From positions 1 through 64,000 of the forward strand of contig UQYL01000002.1 in the NCBI GenBank assembly GCA_900545365.1: a stretch of 64,000 nt of DNA. The letters are read 5' to 3'. Shown here piece by piece: positions 7,940 through 15,809 of this stretch. This DNA comes from an uncultured Dialister sp. Lineage in GTDB: Bacteria > Bacillota > Negativicutes > Veillonellales > Dialisteraceae. Position numbers and translations under genes: made by a program. Numbering within the stretch: position 1 is the stretch's first letter; every line of letters begins with the position of its first letter. The notes below the pieces were generated by a model. The model saw nothing but the letters and a program-made list of their open reading frames with translations. It was not told the DNA's origin and ran no database searches.

Positions 7940-8202
7940 AGGTAAAGAAGATCCCCATGCGCCGCTGCGTGGGCTGCGGGGAGCAGAAGCCGAAAAAAGA
8001 ACTGCTCCGCATCGTAGCGCTGCCCACCGGCGAGATCGAAGTCGACCGGACGGGCAAGAAATCGGGCCGCGGCGTCTACATCTGCGACAATGCGGACTGC
8101 TTCGCGAAGGCCTTCGATTCCCACGGGCTGGAGCGGTCGCTGAAGCGCCCCGTATCCAGAGACGTATACACGGCGCTGAAAGATTCCCTCAGCCATGAAT
8201 GA
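7936..8202 (+). CDS. rnpM: RnpM/YlxR-family RNA-binding protein
   Basis: An 88-residue basic protein of the YlxR family. The N-terminal MRRCVGCGEQKPKKELLR motif and GRGVYICDNADCFAKA are diagnostic. The Bacillus homologue binds RNase P RNA and modulates its activity; the fold is a small RNA-binding domain. It overlaps nusA by 4 nt (ATGA) and the following L7Ae-like gene by 8 nt, so translation is probably coupled. Confidence 0.92.
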   Translation: MKVKKIPMRRCVGCGEQKPKKELLRIVALPTGEIEVDRTGKKSGRGVYICDNADCFAKAFDSHGLERSLKRPVSRDVYTALKDSLSHE

Positions 8203-8539
8203 CGAAGCGATATACCGGTTTCTCGGACTGGGGCAGAGAGCGGGATACATGCTCTCCGGCAGTCAGCAGCTGAGAGACGGGCTGAAGAACAGGAAAGGGA
8301 AGCTCCTCATCATCACGGAGGATACTTCCGAAAGGACGAGAAAAGAGCTCACCGCCATGGCGGAGAGGTACCGCATCGAGTGGAGGCTCTTTGGAAATAA
8401 AGATGATCTGGGCAGAGCGCTCGGCAAGGGCGTGAGGACAGCCGTGCTGATCACCGACGGCGGGTTCGGCAGAGCCGTCAGGAGCAGGCTGGATGCCGGT
8501 CATCTCACAGGAGAGGAGGCTGCGTATGCCAAAATATAG
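8195..8539 (+). CDS. YlxQ-type L7Ae-family ribosomal/RNA-binding protein
   Basis: A 114-residue L7Ae/L30e/S12e/Gadd45-fold protein, the YlxQ partner normally lying between ylxR and infB. It shows [20 protein letters not shown] at the N-terminus and a kink-turn-binding-like core [16 protein letters not shown]. Family members bind kink-turn RNA; the cellular target here is unknown. It overlaps rnpM by 8 nt and infB by 14 nt. Confidence 0.88.
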   Translation: MNDEAIYRFLGLGQRAGYMLSGSQQLRDGLKNRKGKLLIITEDTSERTRKELTAMAERYRIEWRLFGNKDDLGRALGKGVRTAVLITDGGFGRAVRSRLDAGHLTGEEAAYAKI

Positions 8540-11042
8540 AGTATATGAATTAGCGAAAATGTTTGGAAAAACAAATGAGGAGGTCATCGACATTTTGAAA
8601 AAGAACCAGTATGAAGTGACCCGGGCGGTCAACAGTGTCGATGAGAAGGCAAAGGAGATCCTCGACCGCGAGCTGGCGGCGAAAAAGCCCGCGAAGAAGC
8701 CCGCTTTCCGCACGGTGCGCTTTGACAGCAAGGGGCGCCCGCAGGACGGAAGGAAAACGCAGGGACAGGGCGGATTCTCCGCATCCTACTCCACGGACGG
8801 CGCGGAACAGGAAGCGCGCGCCGCGGTCATGAAGAAAGCCGCTCCCCAGAAACAGGAAGCCCGCCCGGCGGCAAAGCCCGAAGGACAGCGGCCCGCCGCG
8901 AGACCGCAGGGACAGAGACCGGCAGAGAGCCGCCCGGCTCACGGGGAATCCCGTCCGGGAGACCGGAAAGACGGCCGTCCGCAGCAGCGTCAGGGCGGAG
9001 ACAGAGGCGGATTCCGCCAGGACCGCCCGGCAGGCCGTCAGGACCGTCCGGGAGACCGGAGAGACAGCCGTCCGAAGCAGGCCGCGCCGCAGAACCGCCC
9101 GAAACCGGCGGCGGCTCCCGCTCCGGCTCCGGCGCCCGCCGCGGAACAGCGCCGCGCGGAAAAACCCGCGAAGAAGAGCAAAAAAGACTATGAGCGCAGC
9201 AGAAGGGAGAAAGAAGGCACCTCCCTGATGGCGCAGTCCATGAAACAGAATAAAAAGAAGAAACACGGCGGCGAAAAGAAAGCCGTCTCCTATCCGACGG
9301 AAGTGACGCTCCCGCCGTCGGCCACCGTCAAAGACCTGGCGAACCTCTTCGGCCGCGAAGTGAGCGAAGTCATCATGCAGCTCATGAAGCTCGGCATCAT
9401 GGCGACGATCAATCAGAACGTCGATCCCGACGCGGCGGCGCTCCTGGCCGATGAATTCGGCGTCACCCTCCTCGAACCGGAAAAGACCGCCGATCCCACG
9501 GAATACACCCCCGCGCCGGACGATCCGCGCTTCCTGAAGCCCCGTCCGCCGGTGGTCACCATCATGGGCCACGTCGATCACGGCAAGACCACCCTCCTCG
9601 ACGCGTTCCGCCAGACCGACGTGGCGCTTCACGAAGCGGGGGGCATCACCCAGCGCATCGGCGCGTACCAGATCCGCTACAAAAATCAGAAGATCACCTT
9701 CCTCGACACGCCGGGGCATGAAGCCTTCACGGCCATGCGCACCCGCGGCGCGCAGGTCACCGACGTGGCGGTCATCATCGTAGCGGCCGACGACGGCGTC
9801 ATGCCGCAGACCGTCGAAGCGATCAATCACGCGAAGAGCGCCGGCGTTCCGATCATCGTGGCCATCAATAAGATCGACAAGCCCGGCGCGAATCCCGACC
9901 ACATCAAAGAAGAACTGTCCCATCAGGGCCTCATCGCCGAAGACTGGGGCGGCGACGTCATCATGGTGCCGATCTCCGCGAAGAAGCGCATCGGTCTCGA
10001 TGAACTGCTGGACAATATTCTCCTCGTGGCGGAAATGGAAGAACTCAAGGCGAACCCGCGGCGCGAAGCCTACGGCGTCGTCATCGAAGCGCAGCTCGAC
10101 AAGGGCCGCGGCCCCGTCATGAACGTGCTCGTTCAGAACGGCACGCTCCACGTGGGCGACGGCATTCTCGCGGGCAAGTGCTGGGGACGCGTCCGCGCCA
10201 TGGCCAATGAGACCGGCCGCAAGCTGAAATCGGCAGAACCTTCCGCTCCGGCGGAGATCCTCGGCATGAGCGGCGTGCCGGAAGCGGGCGACCATTTCTA
10301 CGTCATGGACGAAAGAAAAGCCAGAGAGATCGCTGAAATGCGCGCCGTCCGCGCGAAAGAAGAAGAACGGGGACGCGTCCAGAAGATCACCCTCGACAAT
10401 ATCTTTGACAAGATCAAAGAAGGGGAAATGAAAGAACTGGACATCATCATCAAGGCCGACGTTCAGGGCTCCGTGGAAGCGCTGCAGCAGTCCCTCGAAA
10501 ATATCAAGAGCGAAAAAGTCCGCATCTCCGTCGTCCACTCCGCAGTCGGCGCGATCAGCGAATCGGACATCATGCTCGCCTCCGCGTCGAACGCGCTCAT
10601 CATCGGCTTCAACGTCCGCCCCGACGCGAACGCCCGGAAGCTGGCGGAGCAGGAAAAGATCGACGTCCGCCTCTACCGTGTCATCTACGACGTCATCAAC
10701 GACGTGAAAGCCGCCATGGCGGGGCTCCTGGCTCCGACCATCAAGGAAGTCCTTCTGGGCCATGCGGAAGTCCGTCAGGTCATCCACACCCCGAAAGTCA
10801 TCGTTGCCGGTTCCTATGTGACCGACGGCAAGATCACCAGCAACTGCCAGCTCCGCATCGTGCGCGACGGCATCGTGATCCACGAGGGCAAGATCAATTC
10901 CCTCCGCCGCTTCAAGGACGATGTGAAGGAAGTCACCGAAGGCTACGAATGCGGCATTGCCATCGACAATTACCGCGACGTCAAGGAAGGCGACCAGCTG
11001 GAAGCCTTCAAGCTGCAGGAAGAAGCAGCCGAGCTGGAATGA
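8526..11042 (+). CDS. infB: Translation initiation factor IF-2
   Basis: An 838-residue GTPase that brings initiator tRNA to the ribosome. The start at 8526 ([15 protein letters not shown]) is chosen because AGGAGG lies 7 nt upstream, although the frame is open further 5'. The N-terminal IF2-N domain is followed by a long low-complexity segment (about residues 75-250) rich in Arg, Pro, Gln, Gly, Asp and Lys with repeated PGDR/QDRP units. A second IF2-N domain precedes the G domain with [12 protein letters not shown] (about 345), DTPGHEAF and NKID. Domains II-IV follow, ending at EEAAELE. It overlaps ylxQ by 14 nt. Confidence 0.96.
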   Translation: MPKYRVYELAKMFGKTNEEVIDILKKNQYEVTRAVNSVDEKAKEILDRELAAKKPAKKPAFRTVRFDSKGRPQDGRKTQGQGGFSASYSTDGAEQEARAAVMKKAAPQKQEARPAAKPEGQRPAARPQGQRPAESRPAHGESRPGDRKDGRPQQRQGGDRGGFRQDRPAGRQDRPGDRRDSRPKQAAPQNRPKPAAAPAPAPAPAAEQRRAEKPAKKSKKDYERSRREKEGTSLMAQSMKQNKKKKHGGEKKAVSYPTEVTLPPSATVKDLANLFGREVSEVIMQLMKLGIMATINQNVDPDAAALLADEFGVTLLEPEKTADPTEYTPAPDDPRFLKPRPPVVTIMGHVDHGKTTLLDAFRQTDVALHEAGGITQRIGAYQIRYKNQKITFLDTPGHEAFTAMRTRGAQVTDVAVIIVAADDGVMPQTVEAINHAKSAGVPIIVAINKIDKPGANPDHIKEELSHQGLIAEDWGGDVIMVPISAKKRIGLDELLDNILLVAEMEELKANPRREAYGVVIEAQLDKGRGPVMNVLVQNGTLHVGDGILAGKCWGRVRAMANETGRKLKSAEPSAPAEILGMSGVPEAGDHFYVMDERKAREIAEMRAVRAKEEERGRVQKITLDNIFDKIKEGEMKELDIIIKADVQGSVEALQQSLENIKSEKVRISVVHSAVGAISESDIMLASASNALIIGFNVRPDANARKLAEQEKIDVRLYRVIYDVINDVKAAMAGLLAPTIKEVLLGHAEVRQVIHTPKVIVAGSYVTDGKITSNCQLRIVRDGIVIHEGKINSLRRFKDDVKEVTEGYECGIAIDNYRDVKEGDQLEAFKLQEEAAELE

Positions 11043-11081
11043 TCCGCCCGGGAGAGCCCGCGGCGCAATGCATCATAAGGG

Positions 11082-11104
11082 ACGCCGCCGCATGGCGGCG
11101 TTTT
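11082..11104 (+). terminator. Terminator-like hairpin between infB and rbfA
   Basis: Perfect 8-bp stem ACGCCGCC/GGCGGCGT (11082-11089 with 11094-11101), 4-nt loop, followed by only four T then C. It lies inside an otherwise continuous operon, so partial termination or an RNA-processing role is more likely than full termination. Confidence 0.6.
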
Positions 11105-11130
11105 CCCCTTTTCAGGGAAAAGGAGAGACC

Positions 11131-11484
11131 ATGTCAGAACTAAGAGTCAGAAAAATACAGGAATTCATCAAACAGGAAGTCGGCCAGATGCTCCTCCGCG
11201 ACCTGAAGGATCCCCGCCTCGGCTTCATCACCGTGACGGGGGTGAAAGTCACGGGAGACCTGCGGGAAGCCGTGATCTACGTGAGCCTCTTCGGCGGCGC
11301 GGAAGAAAAGAAAGCCTCCCTCGAAGCGCTGGACAAGGCGAAGGGCTTCATCCGCCGCGAGCTGGGGCAGCGCCTCAAGATCTACTACACGCCGACCATC
11401 ACCTTCAAAGAGGACACCTCCCTCGACTACGGCATGCACATCGACGGCCTGCTGAAAAAGATCGAAAAGGAAGACAAGGAATGA
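11131..11484 (+). CDS. rbfA: RbfA, 30S ribosome-binding factor
   Basis: A 117-residue KH-fold protein needed for 16S rRNA 5'-end maturation. It starts MSELRVRKIQEFIKQEVGQM and contains DPRLGFITVTGVKVTGDL and YTPTITFKEDTSLDYG, both standard for RbfA. An AGGAGA ribosome site lies 4 nt before the ATG at 11131; longer upstream open frame is not used because it runs back through the hairpin and infB. The stop overlaps nrnA as ATGA. Confidence 0.93.
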   Translation: MSELRVRKIQEFIKQEVGQMLLRDLKDPRLGFITVTGVKVTGDLREAVIYVSLFGGAEEKKASLEALDKAKGFIRRELGQRLKIYYTPTITFKEDTSLDYGMHIDGLLKKIEKEDKE

Positions 11485-12422
11485 AAATAGAAAGAGAAGA
11501 CGTCCTCCGCTTCATCGAGAGCCATGAGAGCTTCCTCCTGGTCGGGCACATCCATCCGGACGGAGACGACATCGGCTCCATCTGCGCGCTCCACAATGTG
11601 CTCCGCGCCATGGGGAAACACGCCGATATGGTCATCGGCGACGCCGTGCCGGAGCGGTTCCATTTTCTGGAGACGGCGAGAAAGATCGGCACGGCCGTCC
11701 CAGAAGGCGTCCGCTATGACGCGCTCATCTTCACCGACCTGTCCAATATCGAGCGGGGCGGGGACTTTGATTTCCCCAAAGCCGACAGCCTCTGCATCGA
11801 CCACCATATTTCCAATACGGAGTACACCGATCTCCTCTGGCTCCGCGCGGACTACGCGGCGACGGCGGAAATGCTGGCGGAGCTCTTCCTAGAGCACGGT
11901 CTCCCCATGGACAGCGACGCGAAAAACGCCCTCTACATGGGCATCGGCACGGACAGCGGATTCTTCAAATTCAGCAATACTTCCGCCCACACGCTCCTCA
12001 TGGCGAGCCGCCTCGTCGCGGCGGGAGCCCGTCCCGATTTCATCTCCAACCATCTCGACGTGACCACGAAGACCTCCATGGATGTCTACCGGCGCGTCCT
12101 CGATACGCTCCACTATGCCTGCGGCGGGAAGATCGGCATCGCCGCCATGGATGAGACCTCCATGGCCATGGACGGGGAAAATTCCGATTACTACGTGAGC
12201 ATTCCCCGCCGGGTGGAAGGCGTGGAGATCGGCGTCCTCCTCAAGGCGGACGGCCCGGAGACGACGCGCCTCTCCATCCGTTCCAGAGAATACGCCAATG
12301 TGTCCGAACTGGCGTCGCGCTTCGGCGGCGGCGGACATATCCGCGCGGCGGGCTGCACCATCCCGCTGCCCCTGGCGGAAGCGGAAAAGGCCTTCCTCGC
12401 GGAAGCGGAGAAATACATCTGA
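11481..12422 (+). CDS. nrnA: NrnA, DHH/DHHA1 oligoribonuclease and pAp phosphatase
   Basis: A 313-residue phosphoesterase that degrades nanoRNAs and, in Firmicutes, dephosphorylates pAp. The DHH metal-site motifs are visible: GHIHPDGDDIGS (residues 21-32), FTDLSN, IDHHISN (about 105) and a second-metal TDSG. The C-terminal DHHA1 domain ends with the substrate loop RFGGGGHIRAAG (about 278-289). It overlaps rbfA by 4 nt and truB by one base, matching the common rbfA-nrnA-truB-ribF order. Confidence 0.92.
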   Translation: MKIEREDVLRFIESHESFLLVGHIHPDGDDIGSICALHNVLRAMGKHADMVIGDAVPERFHFLETARKIGTAVPEGVRYDALIFTDLSNIERGGDFDFPKADSLCIDHHISNTEYTDLLWLRADYAATAEMLAELFLEHGLPMDSDAKNALYMGIGTDSGFFKFSNTSAHTLLMASRLVAAGARPDFISNHLDVTTKTSMDVYRRVLDTLHYACGGKIGIAAMDETSMAMDGENSDYYVSIPRRVEGVEIGVLLKADGPETTRLSIRSREYANVSELASRFGGGGHIRAAGCTIPLPLAEAEKAFLAEAEKYI

Positions 12423-13270
12423 TGGACGGCGTGCTGAACGTATTGAAGCCCGCGGGGATGACCTCTTTCGACGTCATCGCCTTCCTGCGGCGCGTATACG
12501 GCCAGAAAAAGATCGGCCACGGCGGCACCCTCGACCCGCTCGCGGCGGGCGTGCTGCCGGTCTTCCTCGGCCGGGCGGCGAGGCTCATCGAGTACGCCCC
12601 CATTCATACGAAGACCTACGAAGCGGAATTTCTCATGGGATTCGAGACCGATACGGAAGACGTCACCGGGAAGATCACCGCCCGCGGGGAGCCCCTCACG
12701 GACATCGGCGCGTGGGAGCGCGCGGCGGAAAATTTCCGCGGCTCCGTCATGCAGGTGCCCTCGGCGTACTCGGCGAAGCAGATCGGCGGACGGCGCGCCT
12801 ATGACCTCGCGCGGGAAGGAAAAGAAGTTGCCCTCCCGGCGAGACCGGTGGAGATCAGCCGCCTTTGTATCCGGGGGATCGACCCGCCGTATCTGCGCCT
12901 CTCCGTGACCTGTTCCTCCGGCACCTACGTGCGGGCGCTGGGCCGCGACCTCGGCCGGGCGGCGGGGTGTCCCCTCACCATGTCCTTCCTGCTCCGCACG
13001 GAAATGGGGCCCTTCCGCATCAGCGAAGCGAAGACCCTCGAAGAGATCGAAGCCGCGCCGGAAGCGGCATGCGGCGATCTCCGCATGATCCTCTCGGAAC
13101 TGCCGCAGCTCACGCTCACCGCGGAAGAAGCGGCGGGATTCCTCACGGGAAAGCGTCTCCGCACCCGCGCCGCCGACGCGGAAGAAGCCGCCGTCTGCGG
13201 CCCGCAGGGATTCCTCGGCATTGCCGCCGTGCGGGGCGGCGTCATCCATCCGAAAAAAGTATTTTCATAA
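12422..13270 (+). CDS. truB: TruB, tRNA pseudouridine-55 synthase
   Basis: A 282-residue enzyme making pseudouridine at position 55 of the T loop. The catalytic Asp lies in GHGGTLDPLAAGVLPV (about residue 40). Further TruB motifs are SAYSAKQIGGRRAYDLAREG and CSSGTYVRALGRDLG. The C-terminus carries a small PUA-like region. Its A of ATG is the last base of the nrnA stop codon. Confidence 0.94.
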   Translation: MDGVLNVLKPAGMTSFDVIAFLRRVYGQKKIGHGGTLDPLAAGVLPVFLGRAARLIEYAPIHTKTYEAEFLMGFETDTEDVTGKITARGEPLTDIGAWERAAENFRGSVMQVPSAYSAKQIGGRRAYDLAREGKEVALPARPVEISRLCIRGIDPPYLRLSVTCSSGTYVRALGRDLGRAAGCPLTMSFLLRTEMGPFRISEAKTLEEIEAAPEAACGDLRMILSELPQLTLTAEEAAGFLTGKRLRTRAADAEEAAVCGPQGFLGIAAVRGGVIHPKKVFS

Positions 13271-13280
13271 GGTGTGCAGA

Positions 13281-14219
13281 ATGATACACATCGTGCATGA
13301 ACTGGCCGCTCTCCGGGAGCTCGGCCCCATCGTAGCGGCGGCGGGATTCTTTGACGGCTTCCATGCGGGCCATCAGGCCGTGCTGGCGGAAGCGAAACGC
13401 CTCGCGGCGGAGAAAAACGCGCTCCCCGGCGTGATCACCTTCCACCCTCATCCGGAAGCGGTGCTCTTCCCGGAGAGGCCGGTGCGTCTCCTCGAGACGG
13501 AAGAAGAAAAAGAACGATACATGGAAGAAGCGGGCATGGCCTTCGCTGCCGTCATCCGCCCGACGAAAAATTTCCTCGCGGAGGCGGCGGAAGATTTTCT
13601 GAAAGACCTCGCTGCCGTCACCGGCCTCCGGGGCTTCGTGTGCGGGGAGAACTTCACTTTCGGTGCGGGAGCGGCGGGCGGCCCCGCGGAGATCGAGCGG
13701 TACTTCGCGGGGACAGAGACCGCCGTCCGCGTCGTTCCCATGGCCCGGAGCCCGGCGATCGGCGGGCGGCCCGTGAGCAGCACCGAGATCCGCCGCCTCC
13801 TCTCGGCGGGCGACGTGAAAACGGCGGCGCTACTCCTCGGGCGGCGCTATGCTCTCGCCGGCGACGTGGCCCACGGATTCCGCCGCGGCACGGACGCCGT
13901 AGGCTATCCCACGGCCAATCTGGCCTTCCCCGCGGACAGAGCGCTTCCCGCGGACGGCGTCTACGCGTCGTTTGCCCGCGTCCGGGGAAAACGGTGGCCC
14001 GCGGTGACCAATGTGGGAACGAATCCCACCTTCGGCGGCGCGGCGCGCACCGTGGAGACCTTCGTCCTCGACTTCGACGGCTCCATCTACGGCGAACCCT
14101 TCGCCGTGGAATTCGCGGAACGCCTCCGCGGGGAGATCCGCTTCTCCGGCGCGGAAGCGCTGGCGGAGCAGATCGGGCAAGATATCAAAAGAGCCAGACA
14201 GATACTGGCAGAAGGATAG
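13281..14219 (+). CDS. ribF: RibF, bifunctional riboflavin kinase/FAD synthetase
   Basis: A 312-residue enzyme making FMN and FAD from riboflavin. The N-terminal nucleotidyltransferase domain has GFFDGFHAGHQ (residues 20-30) and PVSSTEIRRLLSAGDV. The C-terminal riboflavin kinase domain has GFRRGTDAVGYPTANL and VTNVGTNPTFGG. The ATG at 13281 is chosen for homology start (MIHIVHEL), 10 nt after truB. It ends the rimP operon before a strong terminator. Confidence 0.94.
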   Translation: MIHIVHELAALRELGPIVAAAGFFDGFHAGHQAVLAEAKRLAAEKNALPGVITFHPHPEAVLFPERPVRLLETEEEKERYMEEAGMAFAAVIRPTKNFLAEAAEDFLKDLAAVTGLRGFVCGENFTFGAGAAGGPAEIERYFAGTETAVRVVPMARSPAIGGRPVSSTEIRRLLSAGDVKTAALLLGRRYALAGDVAHGFRRGTDAVGYPTANLAFPADRALPADGVYASFARVRGKRWPAVTNVGTNPTFGGAARTVETFVLDFDGSIYGEPFAVEFAERLRGEIRFSGAEALAEQIGQDIKRARQILAEG

Positions 14220-14242
14220 AGCGCAGGCTCTGTCCTTTTTTT
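14213..14242 (+). terminator. Terminator of the rimP-ribF operon
   Basis: Ten-bp stem with one G-T pair (14213-14222 with 14227-14236), GCAG loop, then seven T. The 5' arm overlaps the ribF stop codon. Confidence 0.9.
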
Positions 14243-14313
14243 CTGCGGAAATTTTTCACGGCCTTTACAAAAATGAGATATACTGGAAAAAATCTTTCCC
14301 CACGGGAGGCACT

Positions 14314-14961
14314 ATGAAAAAAAGCGAATTTATGAGAAAACTGGCGGCGGAGCCGCGGTGGGCGCCCGGGTGGGACGCCATCGAAGAGACTTTCCGCGCC
14401 CTCTATCCCGGCGCGGAGCCGGAACACCTGGGAACAGCCGTGGAAGCGCGGGCGGCCTTCGGCGGCGACCAGCACCTGGACGGCTACTCCTTCTACCCCG
14501 TGCCGGGCGGCGGCATGCACATCGTCACCTTCGGGCTGTCCGAGCTCTACGGCGCGCCCCGCGCCTTCGGCGGAGAATGGAGCGGCCGGGGCTGCGAGCT
14601 CACCATGAAAGTGCGGGAAGGCCAGGCGGCGGACGCCCTCTGGGCGTGCGACCTCCTCTCGGCGCTCGCCGGGCGCATCGCCGGGAGCCGCCGCCATCCG
14701 GGGCCGTACCAGATCTTCACGGAGGAAGAACTGGGAATCGCGAAGACGACAGACACTCCCGTCCGGGCAGTGCTCCTCATCCCTGACGACGCGGCGGGAG
14801 CCATCCGCACCGTCTACGGCGAGGTGCAGTTCCTCCGCGTCCTCGCCCTCACGGAAAAACAGGCGGCGCGCCTCCTCGCGGGAGGGAGCGTCATGGAGAC
14901 CTGCGAAAAAGAAATGCGCCCTCACATCGGCGAAGGCTTCTTCGACTGGCAGAACGGATAA
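14314..14961 (+). CDS. SUFU (suppressor of fused) domain protein
   Basis: A 215-residue cytosolic protein matching the bacterial suppressor-of-fused-like domain. The region YSFYPVPGGGMHIVTFGLSE followed by EWSGRGCELTMKV and a conserved FLRVLALTEKQ segment supports the call. The bacterial role of this domain is unsettled; some are immunity-like proteins near polymorphic toxins, but no toxin gene is visible here. GGGAGG lies 5 nt before the ATG at 14314. It is a single-gene unit between two terminators, with TATACT at 14279-14284 as a probable -10 and a weak TTCACG -35. Confidence 0.75.
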   Translation: MKKSEFMRKLAAEPRWAPGWDAIEETFRALYPGAEPEHLGTAVEARAAFGGDQHLDGYSFYPVPGGGMHIVTFGLSELYGAPRAFGGEWSGRGCELTMKVREGQAADALWACDLLSALAGRIAGSRRHPGPYQIFTEEELGIAKTTDTPVRAVLLIPDDAAGAIRTVYGEVQFLRVLALTEKQAARLLAGGSVMETCEKEMRPHIGEGFFDWQNG

Positions 14962-14966
14962 AAAAG

Positions 14967-14992
14967 AGACCGGACACGAGCCGGTCTTTTTT
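14967..14992 (+). terminator. Terminator of the SUFU-domain gene
   Basis: Perfect 7-bp stem AGACCGG/CCGGTCT (14967-14973 with 14981-14987), 7-nt loop, six T. Confidence 0.88.
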
Positions 14993-15098
14993 CGTGGGCG
15001 GAAAAGGGCCTCGCTTTTCCGAGACCGCGGGAGAGCAGGCGGATGAATCCCAAAGGAAGCGGCATGACCGAAAAACGATATCATTGCTCTGGGGGGCA

Positions 15099-15107
15099 TG
15101 GTATAAT
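15099..15107 (+). promoter_or_regulatory. Extended -10 promoter of the structured RNA
   Basis: TG-G-TATAAT (15099-15107), a perfect extended -10 element with no good -35. The expected start is 15113-15115, at the 5' strand of the closing helix of the RNA described next. The spacer 14993-15098 holds only a small hairpin (GGAAAAG/CTTTTCC, 15000-15020). Confidence 0.65.
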
Positions 15108-15263
15108 CAGGACAGAGGATCTCCACGGAAATGCCGCGGCCTGGAGCCGCTTAAAATTTCCGGGGGTGGATATTGCGCCGGCCAGGAAAACCCGGTAAGA
15201 TAAAAGCACTCTGTAACGGGGAAAATTTTGCTGCATGAACAAACGGTAAAAGGAGGTGACACC

Positions 15264-15362
15264 GTGAGCTTCGAGACCCTCCGCACAAAGAGAGCCGCAG
15301 CGATGTGTCCGTCTGCCTTCCTGATGGGGGGCATAATAAAAGAAAATATTCCTTCCACATAA
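15264..15362 (+). CDS. Candidate 32-residue peptide within the structured RNA
   Basis: A GTG-initiated ORF of 32 codons. It is preceded by AAAAGGAGGTGA, almost fully complementary to the 16S 3' end, with about 4 nt to the start. The GTG lies in a possible hairpin stem (ACGGT 15243-15247 with ACCGT 15261-15265), and GGAGG can alternatively pair with CCTCC at 15278-15282 inside the ORF, so initiation may be structure-controlled. The peptide starts MSFETLRTKR and has a central AFLMGG before a short IIKENIPST tail. No homologue is recognised; it may be a leader peptide rather than a stable product. Confidence 0.4.
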   Translation: MSFETLRTKRAAAMCPSAFLMGGIIKENIPST

Positions 15363-15404
15363 AACGTCATACCGCGCGCGGTCGTGTGCGCTTTTCGCAT
15401 AGAG

Positions 15405-15435
15405 AAAAGACAGCTTGTTTTGGGCTGTCTTTTTT
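15405..15435 (+). terminator. Terminator of the structured RNA
   Basis: Ten-bp stem AAAAGACAGC/GCTGTCTTTT (15405-15414 with 15424-15433), 9-nt loop, then T-run ending 15435. It lies 27 nt before the zinc-ribbon gene, so it could also act as an attenuator of that gene and the autotransporter. Confidence 0.88.
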
Positions 15436-15462
15436 GTGTGCCCCTGAGGCGGCGGGCGCGCC

Positions 15463-15768
15463 GTGAAGCGGGAAGCGGTCTGCCCGGTGTGCGGGAAGCG
15501 CTTTCTCGCCGACCGGTGCACCCAGCGGTACTGCGCGGAGAAATGCCGGAAAAAAGCGCGCCGGAAAGAGACCGGCAAAGAACGGGCCGGGCCGGAAGGC
15601 GCGCCCGCCCTGCGGCGCTTCTGCTGCGCCCGCTGCGGGAAGCCCGTGGCGGTGACTGACTCAAGCAATCGGAGGAGCCGCTTCTGCTCCGGCCGGTGCG
15701 AGCGGCTCTACTGGAAACACCGCCGCGCGGGAAAACGGCCGCGGGCATTCCCGCGCCTGACCAAATGA
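15463..15768 (+). CDS. Small double zinc-ribbon protein, function unknown
   Basis: A 101-residue very basic protein with two similar Cys4 modules: CPVCGKRF...RYCAEKC (residues 7-29) and CARCGKP...RFCSGRC (about 54-79). The spacing CxxC-x(n)-FCSxxC is that of treble-clef or zinc-ribbon binding sites. Arg/Lys-rich linkers suggest nucleic-acid or ribosome contact, but this is inference. The start is GTG at 15463 with only a weak GAGGCGG site upstream. It follows the terminator at 15405 and lies 41 nt before the autotransporter, and may depend on read-through of that terminator. Confidence 0.6.
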   Translation: MKREAVCPVCGKRFLADRCTQRYCAEKCRKKARRKETGKERAGPEGAPALRRFCCARCGKPVAVTDSSNRRSRFCSGRCERLYWKHRRAGKRPRAFPRLTK

Positions 15769-15809
15769 TGGATCAAAAGAACGATAGGACAAAGACAGGA
15801 GGAATACCA

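Larger units (their letters stand above)
15113..15435 (+). ncRNA. Unclassified structured RNA or leader with embedded small ORF
   Basis: A predicted transcript of about 320 nt between an extended -10 promoter and an intrinsic terminator. By eye the first 100 nt fold as a closed multibranch structure. ACAGAG (15112-15117) pairs with CTCTGT (15209-15214). Inside, TCCAC/GTGGA (15122-15126 with 15166-15170), GGAAAT/ATTTCC (15127-15132 with 15156-15161) and GCGGC/GCCGC (15136-15140 with 15146-15150) stack into one long arm, and CCGG/CCGG (15078+100 to 15195) forms a second. A 32-codon ORF follows (15264-15362). I do not recognise it as RNase P, tmRNA, SRP, 6S, T-box or a common riboswitch. Confidence 0.5.

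Noticed and set aside
11405..11807. Minus-strand frames opposite rbfA and nrnA
   Set aside because: Shadows of two confidently identified genes with overlapping start and stop codons on the + strand.
14994..15203. A 69-codon + strand frame before the structured RNA
   Set aside because: It crosses the extended -10 promoter and the RNA helices and has no ribosome site.
15175..15220. Resemblance of GCCAGGAAAACC to a cobalamin-riboswitch B12 box
   Set aside because: The other conserved blocks are missing or in the wrong order (the box should follow, not precede, the CACTCTGT-like segment), and no cobalamin gene follows.
15250..15345. Hammerhead-like CTGATG near 15331 and T-box-like GGTG elements
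   Set aside because: The hammerhead core needs CTGATGA with correctly spaced GAAA, and the T-box AGGGTGGNACCGCG sequence is absent.
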